From Roseomonas marmotae (lineage in GTDB: Bacteria; Pseudomonadota; Alphaproteobacteria; Acetobacterales; Acetobacteraceae), in contig NZ_CP061095.1 of NCBI RefSeq assembly GCF_017654485.1, positions 256,240-320,239 of the forward strand: a DNA stretch of 64,000 bases, in the 5' to 3' direction. Positions 1-10,222 of the stretch are shown here, piece by piece. Made by a program: the position numbers and the translations under genes. A model generated the notes under the pieces. The model was not told where the DNA came from and searched no databases. It saw only the letters and a list, made by a program, of their open reading frames with translations. Positions within the stretch are counted from its first letter, which is position 1, and each line of letters starts with the position of its first letter.

Positions 1-1365
1 GTCAGGTGGTGGAATGAAAGGGCTGGCATTCGAATGTCGCAGGGCAGCCATGGCGGTTCCCGCCTGGATCGCCGCCATCGTGGCAGCCATGGCGATGGAA
101 GCCAGCCCCGCCCCCCAGAGCCCGGCCAGATGCATGCCGGTGAGGGCGGCAGGCACATAGAGGACCGCGCCGGCCAGCCGGGCCTTCAGCGCCGCACCCT
201 GGCGGTCGATCGACATCAGCAGGGGTTCCAGCGCGAAGCTGGCGAAGCCGATACCGGAGGCGATTCCCAGCAGCATCATGACCGGATAGGCCGGCAGCGC
301 CTCCGCCCCGCCCACCAGCCGCAGCAATGGCTGCCCCAGCAAGGCCAGCACCACCAGCAGCAGCGCCGAGCCGGCGGTGGAGGCCAGCAGCGCCCGGCGC
401 AGCAGCGCGCCGATGGCACGGCGGTCGCGTGAGGCGGCGAGCCGCGCCAGCTCCGGGAAGATGGCCGGGCTGAGGAAGCGGCCGGGCTTCAGGGCCGCCT
501 CCCCGATCTGCCGCGCGATGGCGAAGAGCGCGGCCTCGGCCGGCCCCAGCACCGCGCCTGCGCAAAGCGCGCCCAGATGGCCGGAGGCGAGGGAGAGGGT
601 GGCGGTGAGATTGGTGGTCCAGACGAAGGACCAGATGCCCGGATGAACCCGGGCGGCCGGCGGCGGCCGGCCCTCCCCGGCATCGCCGATCAGCCCGCGC
701 TTCCTCAGCTCCCGCCAGGCGGCATAGACCAGAGAGAGGCCGCCCACGGCGGTCGCGATGTACCAGACGGTCAGGAAGGCCGGCAGCCCGAGGCCCAGGA
801 AGAAGGCGAGGCCGGCGCCGGCCAGCCGCACCAGCGCGCCGAGCGTGTCCCGCGTCGCCAGCACGTCGAATCGGTTGAACAGCCGCAGCAGCCCGGTGGG
901 CGTGGCCATGACCATGAAGGCCGAGGAGGTGGCGTAGAGCGCCGCCATGCCCGCCAGTTCCGGCGCGATGTTGAAAAGCCCGCCGAGCCACCAGGCCACG
1001 GCGGCGCAGATCGCCATGCCCCCCAGGGCGGCGCCGGCATCCAGCCCGGCGGTGAAGCGGACCAGGCTGCGGAACTCGGCGCGCTGCCCATGCTCCAGAC
1101 TCGCGGCGCCGTAGCGCAGCACCGCCTGCCAGGACTGGAACTTGGTGATGGAGGAGGCGGCCTGCGCGAAGGCATGCATCAGCACCAGCACGCCGAAGGT
1201 CTCCACGCCCAGGGCGCGGAAGGCCAGGCCCGTGGCGGCGAGGTTGATCAGGCCCATCGCCGCCTTGCCACCCAGCATGGTCCCGGCATTTCGCAGCAGG
1301 CGCCGGGTGATCGTGTCAATATTGGCAGCCGTGGCGAGTCGCTCGCCCTCGGAGGATGCTGTCAC
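1..1365 (-). CDS. Wzx-like polysaccharide flippase (partial, 3' end outside window)
   Basis: Integral membrane protein of the oligosaccharide/polysaccharide export superfamily, which flips lipid-linked glycans across the inner membrane. The frame is open from a GTG at 1365 down to base 1 with no stop, giving about 455 residues, close to the family's usual 420-500. The N-terminal part contains a basic stretch (TRRLLRNAGTMLGGKAA) leading into the first helix, then repeated hydrophobic segments rich in Gly, Ala and Leu separated by short basic loops, which is the MATE/Wzx pattern. The start is uncertain: an in-frame ATG about 30 codons downstream (GTMLGG) is an alternative. No glycosyltransferase is visible in the window, so the substrate is unknown. 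Confidence 0.75.
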   Translation of the reverse strand, partial: MTASSEGERLATAANIDTITRRLLRNAGTMLGGKAAMGLINLAATGLAFRALGVETFGVLVLMHAFAQAASSITKFQSWQAVLRYGAASLEHGQRAEFRSLVRFTAGLDAGAALGGMAICAAVAWWLGGLFNIAPELAGMAALYATSSAFMVMATPTGLLRLFNRFDVLATRDTLGALVRLAGAGLAFFLGLGLPAFLTVWYIATAVGGLSLVYAAWRELRKRGLIGDAGEGRPPPAARVHPGIWSFVWTTNLTATLSLASGHLGALCAGAVLGPAEAALFAIARQIGEAALKPGRFLSPAIFPELARLAASRDRRAIGALLRRALLASTAGSALLLVVLALLGQPLLRLVGGAEALPAYPVMMLLGIASGIGFASFALEPLLMSIDRQGAALKARLAGAVLYVPAALTGMHLAGLWGAGLASIAMAATMAAIQAGTAMAALRHSNASPFIPPPD

Positions 1366-1519
1366 GCTGGTCCTGTTCCCGACTCGGGTGCCCCGGGCGA
1401 CATCGCGGCGGGCCAGTGCCCCGGAGGGGCGTCCCTCCCGCCCGGAGCGGGGCTCCGGCAGCGGGAGGACACAGCTTCTACCATGCCATCGGGCGGCGAA
1501 CCAATGCCGCCCTGGCAGG

Positions 1520-2470
1520 TCAGGCCGTTACCAGCCCACCCATCCGCAGTGCCTTCTGCGCCATGGCCACCGCCCCCGCGCGGGAGCGGGCGGCGCCGAC
1601 GAAGCGGCGGACATGCACGAAGACCGCGTCCGGCACGCCGGAGGCCTCGGCCAGCGCGGCCTCCTGCAGCCCTGCCCATTCCTCCGGCAGCGGCAGGCGC
1701 TGGGCGAAGGAATGCGGCTCAGGCGGCATGGCATCGACCATCCAGTTGCCGTTGGGCACGGGATAGACGGCATAGATCACCGGCAGCGCATGCGCGAAGA
1801 CGGCATTCTTCCAGGGCATGCCGCGCTCCAGCTCCAGCACGCGCGGATCGGCCGAGGCCGCATGCGCCGCCACCACCTTCGCATCGGCGGCCAGGCGGGA
1901 GCGAAGCACGGCCACGCGGCGGCGCAGCACCCCGTCCAGCAGCGCGACGGCCTGGAGGAAGGCGGCGTCCTCGGCCTGCTGGCGGCCTTCCTCCGGCGTG
2001 TCCCAGGTCAGGTTGCAATCGCCGACCAGGGCGGCGAGGTCCAGCGCCTCCCGGCTGCCGGCCACGCCGTTATCGACCTCGTCGATGCGGCGGATGAGGC
2101 TGCGGTCCAGCTCGGCGGCGATGGCGGGGGCCATGTCCTCGGCACCCTCGGCGCGCAGCAGGGCACGGAGCGCGTCCTGGCCAAAATGCTGCCAGACCAG
2201 TCCGGCGGAGCTGAAGGGCGTGCCGTCCTCCCGCGCCGGGGCACCACGCTGATGGTGGTCATAGCGATGGGCGGCGGGGTCGTAGGACAGGCCCACATCC
2301 CAGACGTAATCCCCCTGCGCGATGGTGGCGGCGTCGCGCGTGCGGACAAGGCGGTGGTCCTGCCCCGGCGCATGCAAGCCCAGCGCGTGCCGCAGCACGA
2401 CATAGGCAAAGGCCTCGTCGCAGTGGAAGCTGCCGCTATGGGTGACAAGAAGGGGGAGGGCGTCGGTCAT
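1520..2470 (-). CDS. MYG1-family metal-dependent hydrolase/exonuclease
   Basis: 316-residue member of the MYG1 (formerly UPF0160) family, related to DHH phosphoesterases; the eukaryotic MYG1 protein is a 3'-5' RNA exonuclease, but bacterial roles are little studied. The diagnostic N-terminal motif THSGSFHCDE gives candidate metal ligands H11, H16 and D18, followed by D58 (WDVG) and the DHH-like triplet D71-H72-H73. AGGA lies seven bases before the ATG. It is divergent from the YhaO/YhaN-like pair, so three likely nucleic-acid enzymes meet at one 130-bp gap. The family call is firm; the substrate is inferred. Confidence 0.88.
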   Translation of the reverse strand: MTDALPLLVTHSGSFHCDEAFAYVVLRHALGLHAPGQDHRLVRTRDAATIAQGDYVWDVGLSYDPAAHRYDHHQRGAPAREDGTPFSSAGLVWQHFGQDALRALLRAEGAEDMAPAIAAELDRSLIRRIDEVDNGVAGSREALDLAALVGDCNLTWDTPEEGRQQAEDAAFLQAVALLDGVLRRRVAVLRSRLAADAKVVAAHAASADPRVLELERGMPWKNAVFAHALPVIYAVYPVPNGNWMVDAMPPEPHSFAQRLPLPEEWAGLQEAALAEASGVPDAVFVHVRRFVGAARSRAGAVAMAQKALRMGGLVTA

Positions 2471-2600
2471 CGGTATTCCTGGCGGCTGCGGCGGGGGTTA
2501 TGTCGCCTCCGCCCGGCCGGGACAACCGACGGCCAGCCCTGTCCCCCTGTCGCGCCTGCCCCGCCCGTGGCAGTTTACATTTCCTGAAACCGAGACGACC

Positions 2601-3872
2601 TTGCCCAGCTTCCGCTTCCTGCACGCCGCCGACCTGCATCTGGACAGCCCGCTGCGCGGGCTGGACGCCGATGCCAGCGCACCGGCGCAGCGCATCCGCC
2701 AGGCCAGCCGGGACGCGCTGGGCAACCTGGTGCGGCTGGCGCTGGCGGAGCAGGTGGATTTCCTGGTCGTGGCCGGCGACCTCTATGACGGCGACTGGCA
2801 GGATTTCCGCACCGGCCAAGCGCTGGTGGCCGCCTTCGCGCGGCTGACCCGCGCGGGCATCCGCATCGTCGCCATCCGTGGCAACCATGATGCCGACAGC
2901 GTGCTGACCCGGGACCTGCGCCTGCCGGAGGGCGCCACGCTGCTGGCGCACAAGGCGCCGCAGACGCTCTGCTTCGAGGAGCTGGGCGTCGCCTTCCACG
3001 GGCAGAGCTTCGCCCAGCGCGCGGTGGTGGAGAATATCGCCAGGGCTTATCCGAGGCCGCATCCGGGCCTGTTCAACATCGGGCTGCTGCATACCGCCGC
3101 AGCCGGCCACGCGGCGCATGAGAACTACGCCCCCTGCAGCATCGAGCAGCTGGCGGGCCATGGCTACGACTACTGGGCGCTGGGCCATGTGCATGAGAGG
3201 GCCGTGCTGCACCGCGAGCCCTGGATCGTCTTTCCCGGCAACCTGCAGGGCCGGCATGTCAACGAGCCCGGCGCCAAGGGTGCCTCGCTGGTCACGGTGC
3301 GGGGCGGGCGGGTGGCCGATGTCAGCCACCAGCCGCTGGATACCGTGCGCTGGGACCGGCTCAGCATCGACTGCACGGGCACGGCCGACATGCCGGCCGT
3401 GCTGGACCGCGTGAGCGCCGCCATGCAGCGGGCGATGGACCGGGCGGAAGGGCGGCTGCTGGCGCTGCGCATCCAGCTTGAAGGCCCCTGCCCCGCCCAT
3501 CTGGCGCTGGTCCGTGATGCCGCGGCGACGCGGGAGACCATCCGTTCCGCCGGCCTGGAGCTGAGTGAGGACGATCTCTGGATCGAGGATGTCCGCATCC
3601 GCACCCGCCCGGCACTGGAGCTTTCGGCCCTGCGTGCCCGCACCGACGCGGTGGGCCGGCTGGTCGGCGCCATCGAGGATCTGGCGGCCAGCCCGGACGA
3701 GGCCCTGGCCGCCCCTGTCCGCGACTATGCCGCCCGGCTGCTGGACCGCGCCGGGCTGCGCGAGGCGCTGGGCGAGGACCACCCCGCCGTCCTGGCGGCC
3801 GGGGGCACCCTGCCCCTGGAACTGCTCGAACGTGCCCGCGCCCTGCTGCTGGCACGGCTGGCCGAGGACTGA
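2601..3872 (+). CDS. YhaO-like metallophosphoesterase (SbcD-type DNA repair exonuclease)
   Basis: 423-residue calcineurin-like phosphoesterase resembling YhaO/SbcD/Mre11 nucleases. Metal-binding motifs appear in the expected order: D11-x-H13 (AADLHLD), GD at 59-60 (VVAGDLYDG), GNHD at 94-97, a later LLHTA and GHVH (ALGHVHERA). The C-terminal half is the accessory domain expected of Mre11-like proteins. The open frame extends upstream to 2442, but the conserved fold begins at the TTG at 2601; the upstream part overlaps the divergent gene and looks non-coding. The stop is six bases before the YhaN-like ATPase, so the two are surely co-transcribed and likely form one complex. Confidence 0.88.
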   Translation: MPSFRFLHAADLHLDSPLRGLDADASAPAQRIRQASRDALGNLVRLALAEQVDFLVVAGDLYDGDWQDFRTGQALVAAFARLTRAGIRIVAIRGNHDADSVLTRDLRLPEGATLLAHKAPQTLCFEELGVAFHGQSFAQRAVVENIARAYPRPHPGLFNIGLLHTAAAGHAAHENYAPCSIEQLAGHGYDYWALGHVHERAVLHREPWIVFPGNLQGRHVNEPGAKGASLVTVRGGRVADVSHQPLDTVRWDRLSIDCTGTADMPAVLDRVSAAMQRAMDRAEGRLLALRIQLEGPCPAHLALVRDAAATRETIRSAGLELSEDDLWIEDVRIRTRPALELSALRARTDAVGRLVGAIEDLAASPDEALAAPVRDYAARLLDRAGLREALGEDHPAVLAAGGTLPLELLERARALLLARLAED

Positions 3873-3878
3873 GCCGCC

Positions 3879-6800
3879 TTGCGCCTGACCAGCCTATCGC
3901 TACGCCACTACGGCAGCTTCGCCGACAGCAACCTGGAATTCGACCCCGCCCCGGGCCGGATCAACCTTGTGCTGGCGCCCAATGGCGCCGGCAAGTCGGT
4001 GCTGCGCTCGGCGCTGGGGGACCTGCTCTTCGGCATCGGCGCGCAGACCCCGATGGGCTTCCGCCACGGCTATGCCGGCATGCGTATCCTGGCGCGGGGC
4101 ACAGGCCCGGATGGCCGGCCATTCACGCTGGACCGCTCTAAAGGCCGCACGAATACCTTGCTGGATGACGCCGGCCAGCCGGTCGGCGCCGCCGGACTCG
4201 CGAGGCTGGCCGGCACCGCCGACCGGGCGCTGCTGGAACGCCTCTTCGCCCTGGATACCGAGCGGCTGCGGAGCGGCGGGCAAGGGTTGCTGGCCTCCGG
4301 CGGCGCGCTGGCGGAAGCATTGCTGCAGGCGGCGGGCGGTATGCGACAGGCCCGCACGCTTCGGCTGGCGCTGGAGGGGGACCGTGACCGCCTGGCCCCC
4401 ACCCGCAAGCGCGCCCAGGCCCCCTTCTATGCGGCGCTGGACCGTCTGGCCACCAGCCGCCGGCTGCTGAAGGACAGCACGGTGCGGCCCGAAGGCTGGC
4501 AGCAGCGGGACCGCGCGCTGGCGGAGGCCATGCGGCAGCGGGAGGAAGCGCAGCAGGCCGCACGGCAGGCCGGTGCCGCCATCCACCGGATGGAGCGCGT
4601 CCGCCGCATCCGCCCGCTGCTGGCACGGCTTGACGCAGCCAGCGCCTGGATGGCGGCCAACCCGGATTCGCCGCAACTGCCGGAGGGGTTGCAGGACCGG
4701 CTCTCGGCGGCGCTGCGGATGGCGGAGCAGGGCACCGAAACCCTGCGCGTCGCCCGGCAGCGGCATGACGCCCTGCTGGAACAGGCGCGCGGCGTCACGC
4801 CGGATGCCACGCTGCTGGCGCAGGCCGAGGCCATCCGGGCCTTGCAGGAAGCCGCCGGCGCCGCCGCCAAGGCGCGCCTCGCCCTGCCGGAACTGGAAGA
4901 GACGCTGCGCGCCCTGGAGGCCGGCATGGCCGAGCACCGGCTGGCGCTGGGCCTGGCCGCCGATGCGCCGCTGCCGCCGCCGGCCCTGCTGCGGCAGGCG
5001 CGGGAGCTGGCCGAGGAACATGCCCGCCGCGCCATGGCGGCTGAGGCGCTGCCGGGCCGCATCGCCGGCCTGGAAGCCGAATGGCGGGAGGCCGCCGAGG
5101 CCCTGCGCCGGATGCCCCCGGCGGAGGAGCCGGAGGAATTGACCGCCCTTCTGGCCGAGATCGCGGCGGAGGGCGAGCCGGTGCGGCTGGCCACCGGCGC
5201 GGCGCGCGAGGTGGAGCAGGCCCGCGCCCGGCTGGCGGCGGAAACGGCCTGCCTGCCCGAGGTTTTGCGCACGGCCGGGGTCCTGCACGCCCTCTCTCCA
5301 CCCCCTCCGGCCCTGCTGGAGCGGCTCTGGGAGGCGCGGGAAGCAGCGATGGATGCCGCGCGACGGGCCGAGGCCGAACACGCCCGCCTGGATGCGGCGC
5401 TGCGGCAGGCGCGGCAGGACCGCGCGGTGCTGGACCGCCAGGGGAGCCTGCCTGACGAGGCGGCGCTGGCCCACGCGCGGCGGCGGCGGGAGGAGGGCTG
5501 GCACCTGATCTTCCGGCGCGCCTTCGCCGGGCCTGTGGATGCTGCGGCGGAACAGGCCTTCGCCGGGGCGGAACCCCTGCCCCTGGCCTATGCCCGCGCC
5601 GTGGCCGAGGCGGATGCCATCGCCGACCAGCGGCTGCTGGAAGCGGAGCGGCTGACGCGCGCCGCCGACCTGGACGGGGCGATCCTGCGACAGCAGGCCG
5701 GCCTGGAACAGGCCGCCGAAGCCGCCCGCGCCGCGCGGGAGGAGGCTGTTGCAGCCGAAGCCGCCTGGACCGCCTTGCTGGAGCCCTGCGGGCTGGCGCC
5801 TGGCGCGCGGCGATCCGAGCTGGCGGCACTGCTGGCGCAGCGGGAGACCTGCCTGAAGGCCGCGCTGGCGCTCGAAGACGCGCTGGCGGCGGCCAGGGAG
5901 CTGGAAGCCCGGCAGGCGGCCCAGGCGAAGCGGCTGGCGCATGCCCTGGGGCTGGCCGGGGACGGGCAGGACCTGCGCGCACTGCTCGACCTCGCCTCGG
6001 CCCGGCAGCGGGAGGCGCGTCGCGGGGTCGAGGCCCGCGCCGCCCTGGCCGCCCGGCACGACACCGCCGCGCGCGACCTCGCCCAGGCTCGGCGGGATCT
6101 GGAGGAGGCGGAGGCGCGCATCGCCGCCTGGCGGCAGGAATGGGGCGAGGTGGCACGGCGCCTTGGCCGCGACCCGGAGGAGCGCGCCGGGCAGGGCATC
6201 GCCAGCCTCGCATTGTTCGAGGAGCTGCGCGGCCTCTCGGCGCAGGCTTCGGACCTCCGCGCCCGCGTCGCCGGGATGCGGGCGGAGATCGAGGGCTTCG
6301 GCGCGGAATGCCTGCGCCTGCACAAGGCTGTGACGGGCGCGGCGCCGGAGGATGTCTTCGCCGCCGCCCGCGCCCTGCGGCAGCGGCTGGAGCAGGAGGA
6401 GGCCGAGGCCTCGCGCCTCGCGCTGCTCCGGCAGCAGGCGGAAGCGGCGGAGCGGGAGGTGGAGACGGCCGGGCGGCAGGCGGCGGAGGCCGGTGCCGCG
6501 CTGCGCGGCGTGCTGGCCGAGGCCGGCGCCGGCACGGCCGAGGAAGCCACGCGGCGCCTGGCCCTGGCCGCCCTGTGGCGGGACCAGGCCGCCGCCCAGG
6601 CTTCCGCCCTGGAAGACCTGCGCCAGGCCGGCGACGGCCTGCCCCCCGAGGCGCTGCGGACCGAGGCGGCGGAGCTGGCGGCCGAGACGCTGGAAGACCT
6701 GCTGGCGGCGGCGCGGGCGGAGCAGCAGGCGCAGCAGGATCGCATCGCCGAGGCCTCGGCGCAGGCGGCGCGGCTGCAGGCGGAGCTGGACGCGCTGCAT

Positions 6801-7361
6801 GCCGATGACGGCGTCTCCCGCGCCGCGCAGGACCAGCAGGCCGCCATCGCCCAGCTGGGCCGCACGCTGGAGGAAGCCGTGCTGGCGCAACTGGCCGCCA
6901 GCCTGCTGGAGTCCGCCATGGGCCGGTTGCAGGAAGCGGGGGACGACGCGCTGCTGCGCCGCATCGGCGCAACCTTCGCCGCCCTGACGGAAGGCGCCTA
7001 TCCCGCCGTGCAATCGCGCGAGGATGAGAAGGGCGTGGCGCATCTCGTCATCCGCCGCCGGGACTTCCCGGAGGAGGAGACGCTGGTGGAAGCCCTTTCC
7101 GAAGGCACGCGGGACCAGCTTTTCCTGGCGCTGCGCCTGGTGGCGATCGAGGACCAGGTGGCCGAGGGCACCTGCCTGCCCTTCCTGGGCGACGACATCC
7201 TGCAGAGCTTCGACGACCGTCGCGCCGCCGCGGCCTTCCGCGCGCTTCTGGACTTCAGCACGACGGCGCAGGTGATCCTGCTGAGCCACCACCGGCACCT
7301 GGCCGGGATCGCGGCGGATGCGCTGCCGCCGGGCGCCCTGCATCTGCAAAGCCTGGAATAG
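3879..7361 (+). CDS. YhaN-like AAA/SMC-type ATPase, partner of the YhaO-like nuclease
   Basis: 1160-residue Rad50/SbcC-like ATPase. Walker A is at residues 33-40 (APNGAGKS). A long Ala/Glu/Arg-rich coiled-coil-forming middle fills most of the protein, and the C-terminal head carries the ABC signature near 1073 (LSEGTRDQL) and a Walker B/D-loop near 1100 ([11 protein letters not shown]). There is no zinc-hook CxxC in the middle, which fits YhaN rather than SbcC. The start is the TTG at 3879, six bases after the nuclease stop. The pair presumably processes DNA ends or secondary structures. Large open frames on the opposite strand here are shadows of its very high G+C coding sequence. Confidence 0.88.
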   Translation: MRLTSLSLRHYGSFADSNLEFDPAPGRINLVLAPNGAGKSVLRSALGDLLFGIGAQTPMGFRHGYAGMRILARGTGPDGRPFTLDRSKGRTNTLLDDAGQPVGAAGLARLAGTADRALLERLFALDTERLRSGGQGLLASGGALAEALLQAAGGMRQARTLRLALEGDRDRLAPTRKRAQAPFYAALDRLATSRRLLKDSTVRPEGWQQRDRALAEAMRQREEAQQAARQAGAAIHRMERVRRIRPLLARLDAASAWMAANPDSPQLPEGLQDRLSAALRMAEQGTETLRVARQRHDALLEQARGVTPDATLLAQAEAIRALQEAAGAAAKARLALPELEETLRALEAGMAEHRLALGLAADAPLPPPALLRQARELAEEHARRAMAAEALPGRIAGLEAEWREAAEALRRMPPAEEPEELTALLAEIAAEGEPVRLATGAAREVEQARARLAAETACLPEVLRTAGVLHALSPPPPALLERLWEAREAAMDAARRAEAEHARLDAALRQARQDRAVLDRQGSLPDEAALAHARRRREEGWHLIFRRAFAGPVDAAAEQAFAGAEPLPLAYARAVAEADAIADQRLLEAERLTRAADLDGAILRQQAGLEQAAEAARAAREEAVAAEAAWTALLEPCGLAPGARRSELAALLAQRETCLKAALALEDALAAARELEARQAAQAKRLAHALGLAGDGQDLRALLDLASARQREARRGVEARAALAARHDTAARDLAQARRDLEEAEARIAAWRQEWGEVARRLGRDPEERAGQGIASLALFEELRGLSAQASDLRARVAGMRAEIEGFGAECLRLHKAVTGAAPEDVFAAARALRQRLEQEEAEASRLALLRQQAEAAEREVETAGRQAAEAGAALRGVLAEAGAGTAEEATRRLALAALWRDQAAAQASALEDLRQAGDGLPPEALRTEAAELAAETLEDLLAAARAEQQAQQDRIAEASAQAARLQAELDALHADDGVSRAAQDQQAAIAQLGRTLEEAVLAQLAASLLESAMGRLQEAGDDALLRRIGATFAALTEGAYPAVQSREDEKGVAHLVIRRRDFPEEETLVEALSEGTRDQLFLALRLVAIEDQVAEGTCLPFLGDDILQSFDDRRAAAAFRALLDFSTTAQVILLSHHRHLAGIAADALPPGALHLQSLE

Positions 7362-7398
7362 ATCACCCGCACGGTTACCCCGAGAGGAGAGACACCCC

Positions 7399-8742
7399 AT
7401 GACTTCCTTCTTCCCCCGCTGGCCACTCGCGCGGGGCGGCGTCGTCGCACCCGATGAGCGGCTGCCCTGGGGCACCACCGGCGTCATGGGGGTGCAGCAC
7501 CTGGTGGCCATGTCCGGCTCCACCATCCTCGGCCCGCTGCTGATGGGCTTCGACCCGAATCTGGCGATCCTCTTCTCCGGCATCGGCACGCTGATCTTCT
7601 TCGTGCTGACCGGCGGCCGGGTGCCCAGCTATCTCGGCTCCTCCTTCTCCTTCATCGCCGTGGTCATCGCCGTCACCGGCTATGCCGGCCAGGGGCCGAA
7701 CCCGAATATCGGGCCGGCACTGGGGGGCATCATCGCCGCCGGCGCGCTCTACGCGCTGATCGGCCTCATCGTGATGGCCGCGGGCTCCCGCTGGATCGAG
7801 CGGCTGATGCCGCCGGCGGTCACGGGCGCGGTCGGCGCCGCCATCGGCCTGAACCTGGCGCCGGTCGCGGTGCGGGGCATCGAGGGCATAGGGCCGCATA
7901 TCCTGGTGGCGCTGGGCACGCTGCTGGCGACGGCGCTGATCGCCGTCTATGCGCCGCTGCGTATCCGCCGCCTTTCCATCCTCTTCGGCATCGCCGCCGG
8001 CTATGCCTTCTATCTGCTGCTCGGCAACGGGCTGGGGATGCTGCCGCCGATCTCCTTCGCGGAGCTTGCGGCCACGCCCTGGCTTGGCATGCCCACGCTG
8101 CACGCGCCGAGCTTCGAGACGGGCGCGATGCTGCTGATCGCCCCGGTGGCCTTCATCCTCGTCGCCGAGAACCTCGGCCATATCAAGGCCATCGGCGCCA
8201 TGACGGGCCGGGATCTCGACCCCTATATCGGCCGTGGCTTCCTGGGCGACGGCATCGCCACCATGGTCTCCGGCGCCGGGGGCGGCACGGGCGTCACCAC
8301 CTATGTCGAGAATATGGGCGTGATGGCCGTCACGCGCGTCTATTCCACCCTGGTCTTCGTGGTGGCGGCCGTCGCGGCCATCGCGCTGGGCTTCTCGCCC
8401 AAATTCGGCGCCCTGCTGCGCACCATCCCCGCTCCGGTGCTGGGCGGGCTGGCGGTGGTGGTCTTCGGGCTGATCGCGGCGGCGATGATCCGGCTCTGGG
8501 TCGATAATCGCGTCGACTTCTCCGACCCGCGCAACCTGCTGACCGTCGGCGTCGCGCTGGTCATGGGCGCGGGGGATTTCTCCGTCACGATCGGCGGCTT
8601 CTCCATCGCCGGCATCGGCACGGCCACCGTCGCCGCCATCGGCCTCTACCAGTTGCTTGGCATCGGGCGGCGGGATCGGGTGGAAGTGTTGCCCGGCCTC
8701 TCGGAAGCCGATGCGGCGCCTGAGCAGCGGCGCCCGCACTGA
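7399..8742 (+). CDS. Uracil/xanthine permease (NCS2 family)
   Basis: 447-residue nucleobase:cation symporter of the UraA/RutG group, predicted to import uracil or xanthine with protons through the inner membrane. Around 12-14 hydrophobic segments are visible. The family's substrate-site signatures are present: VAENLGHIKA in TM8 and TTYVENMGVMAVTRVYS in TM10, corresponding to the two conserved glutamates of UraA. The ATG at 7399 is preceded by GAGAGGAGAGAC, a good ribosome binding site. It stands alone between the YhaN gene and a convergent aldolase gene, so co-regulation gives no clue to which base it moves. Confidence 0.9.
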   Translation: MTSFFPRWPLARGGVVAPDERLPWGTTGVMGVQHLVAMSGSTILGPLLMGFDPNLAILFSGIGTLIFFVLTGGRVPSYLGSSFSFIAVVIAVTGYAGQGPNPNIGPALGGIIAAGALYALIGLIVMAAGSRWIERLMPPAVTGAVGAAIGLNLAPVAVRGIEGIGPHILVALGTLLATALIAVYAPLRIRRLSILFGIAAGYAFYLLLGNGLGMLPPISFAELAATPWLGMPTLHAPSFETGAMLLIAPVAFILVAENLGHIKAIGAMTGRDLDPYIGRGFLGDGIATMVSGAGGGTGVTTYVENMGVMAVTRVYSTLVFVVAAVAAIALGFSPKFGALLRTIPAPVLGGLAVVVFGLIAAAMIRLWVDNRVDFSDPRNLLTVGVALVMGAGDFSVTIGGFSIAGIGTATVAAIGLYQLLGIGRRDRVEVLPGLSEADAAPEQRRPH

Positions 8743-8751
8743 AGTCCTGGC

Positions 8752-8776
8752 GCGGGGTGCGGGATCACCCCGCACC
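8752..8776. terminator. Bidirectional terminator-like hairpin between convergent genes
   Basis: Two overlapping 8-bp perfect stems: 8752-8759 with 8766-8773 (GCGGGGTG/CACCCCGC) and 8756-8763 with 8769-8776 (GGTGCGGG/CCCGCACC). They lie in the 51-bp gap between the convergent permease and aldolase genes. No strong T-run follows, as is common in this G+C range. Confidence 0.6.
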
Positions 8777-8793
8777 GGAGCATTCCTCAGTCC

Positions 8794-9456
8794 CTAGGCG
8801 GTCCTGCGTCCGGGATGCAGGCGTGCCCAGGCCGCCACGAAATCCCTTGCCCTGGCAGCGACCTCGCCCGGTGTCATGCCGGGCTTGAACAGCGCCGAGC
8901 CCAGTCCGAAGCCGGCGGCGCCCGCTTCCAGGTAGGGTTCCATGTTGCCGGGCGTGATGCCGCCCACCGGCAGCAGCCGCGTGCCAGGCGGCAGCACCGC
9001 GCGCATGGCCTTCATCACATTCGGGCCGACCAGCTCCGCCGGGAAGATCTTCAGCGCCGTCGCGCCGGCAGCTAGGGCGGCGAAAGCCTCGGTCGGCGTG
9101 GCGACGCCGGGCGTGCAGATCAACCCGGACCGCGCTGCGGCGGCGATCACGGCGGTATCGGCATGCGGCGTCACCACCAGTTCCGCCCCCAGTGCCTCGA
9201 GGCGCTCCACCTCCGCCGCCTGCATCACGGTGCCCGCGCCCACCAGCGTATCCTGCGGCAGGGAGCGGCGCAGGATGGCGATGCTGTCGAAGGGCTGCGG
9301 AGAATTCAGCGGCACCTCGATCAGGCGGAAGCCGGCCTCGTGCAGCACGGTGCCGGTGGCCTCTGCTTCCTCCGGCCGCAGGCCGCGCAGGATGGCGATC
9401 AACGGCAGGCCGGCCATGGCGGCATCGAAGCGGGCCTGAAAGGGCGTCGTGGTCAT
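8794..9456 (-). CDS. dgoA: 2-dehydro-3-deoxy-6-phosphogalactonate aldolase
   Basis: 220-residue class I aldolase of the KDPG/KDPGal family. It cleaves 2-keto-3-deoxy-6-phospho(galacto/gluco)nate to pyruvate and glyceraldehyde 3-phosphate. The Schiff-base lysine is K136 (ALKIFPAE), with the general acid/base E47 in IEVPLNSP. The long match to the DgoA subgroup (EVPLNSPQPFDSI, GAGTV, TPGVATPTEAF, LPVGGITPGNM, GFGLGSALF) favours the galactonate form over Eda. A strong GGGAGG precedes the ATG. It stands alone; kinase and dehydratase partners are not in the window. A link to the sugar genes at the far end is possible but unproven. Confidence 0.87.
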   Translation of the reverse strand: MTTTPFQARFDAAMAGLPLIAILRGLRPEEAEATGTVLHEAGFRLIEVPLNSPQPFDSIAILRRSLPQDTLVGAGTVMQAAEVERLEALGAELVVTPHADTAVIAAAARSGLICTPGVATPTEAFAALAAGATALKIFPAELVGPNVMKAMRAVLPPGTRLLPVGGITPGNMEPYLEAGAAGFGLGSALFKPGMTPGEVAARARDFVAAWARLHPGRRTA

Positions 9457-9547
9457 GGCTGGGGCCTCCCTGGCCGGCGCATCACGGGGCGGGGCCGCGC
9501 TCCGTGGATTCCCGTGCTACGACGGCCCACAGGCAGGGTCAAACGGT

Positions 9548-10222
9548 TCAGGCTGGTGGCGCCAGCGTAGTGGCGGGACGCGCACTCCTCCCGCGCCGCT
9601 CGGCCCGTCGGCGGCGCGGCACCAGCCGCAGCAGCAGCAGCCCGGCCACGATGGCGGCATAGATCACGGGCTCCGCCGGCCAGGACTTCACCGACAGCAC
9701 GAAATGCACCGCCACCAGGGCGATGGCCGGGTAGACCAGCTTGTGCAGCCTGGTCCATTTCGGCCCCAGCCTGCGGATGGAAAATCGGTTGGAGGTGGCG
9801 GCCAGCGGCACCAGCATCAGCAGCGCCGCGAAGCCGATGGTGATGTAGTAACGCTTCAGGATATCTGCCGAGATCGCTGCCCAGCTCAGCCCCTGGTCCA
9901 GCAGCAGATAGGTGGCGAAGTGCAGGACGGCATAGAGGAAGGCCAGCAACCCCAGCGCGCGGCGGTAGCGCAGCAGACTCAGGTCGGCGAAGCGCCGCAG
10001 CGGCGTGACGCAGAGCCCGAGGATCAGGAAGCGCAGCGCCCAGAGGCCGAGCCGGTGCTCCAGCTCCCGCGCCGGATCGGCGCCAAGCTGGTTCGAGACG
10101 GTGAGCCAGACGATCCAGGCCAGTGGCAACAGGCCCAGCAGATAGCAGGCCAGTGACGGAATGCGCGCCGTCGCCGCATTGATGCGGTGCGAGAGCGGCA
10201 TGGGGATGGCGGTACCCGACAT
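9548..10222 (-). CDS. msrQ: MsrQ, haem-binding membrane subunit of methionine sulfoxide reductase
   Basis: 224-residue ferric-reductase-like membrane protein (YedZ/MsrQ) that passes electrons from the quinone pool to periplasmic MsrP. About six hydrophobic segments are visible, with histidines suited to haem ligation in LEHRLGLWALRF, YAVLHFATY, LHKLVYP and VAVHFVLS. The C-terminus is a basic tail (VPRRRRAERRGR). Its ATG shares one base (10222) with the msrP stop, so the pair is translationally coupled. Confidence 0.92.
   Translation of the reverse strand: MSGTAIPMPLSHRINAATARIPSLACYLLGLLPLAWIVWLTVSNQLGADPARELEHRLGLWALRFLILGLCVTPLRRFADLSLLRYRRALGLLAFLYAVLHFATYLLLDQGLSWAAISADILKRYYITIGFAALLMLVPLAATSNRFSIRRLGPKWTRLHKLVYPAIALVAVHFVLSVKSWPAEPVIYAAIVAGLLLLRLVPRRRRAERRGRSARPATTLAPPA

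Noticed and set aside
2..991. 329-residue minus-strand frame at the left edge
   Set aside because: The composition is Arg/Gly/Ala noise; the frame one base over gives a continuous membrane protein of the flippase family.
3900..7589. 1229-residue open frame on the minus strand
   Set aside because: It is antisense to the YhaN-like ATPase, is full of Gln/Arg/Gly low-complexity sequence and has no domain; the plus-strand frame has Walker A, signature and Walker B motifs.
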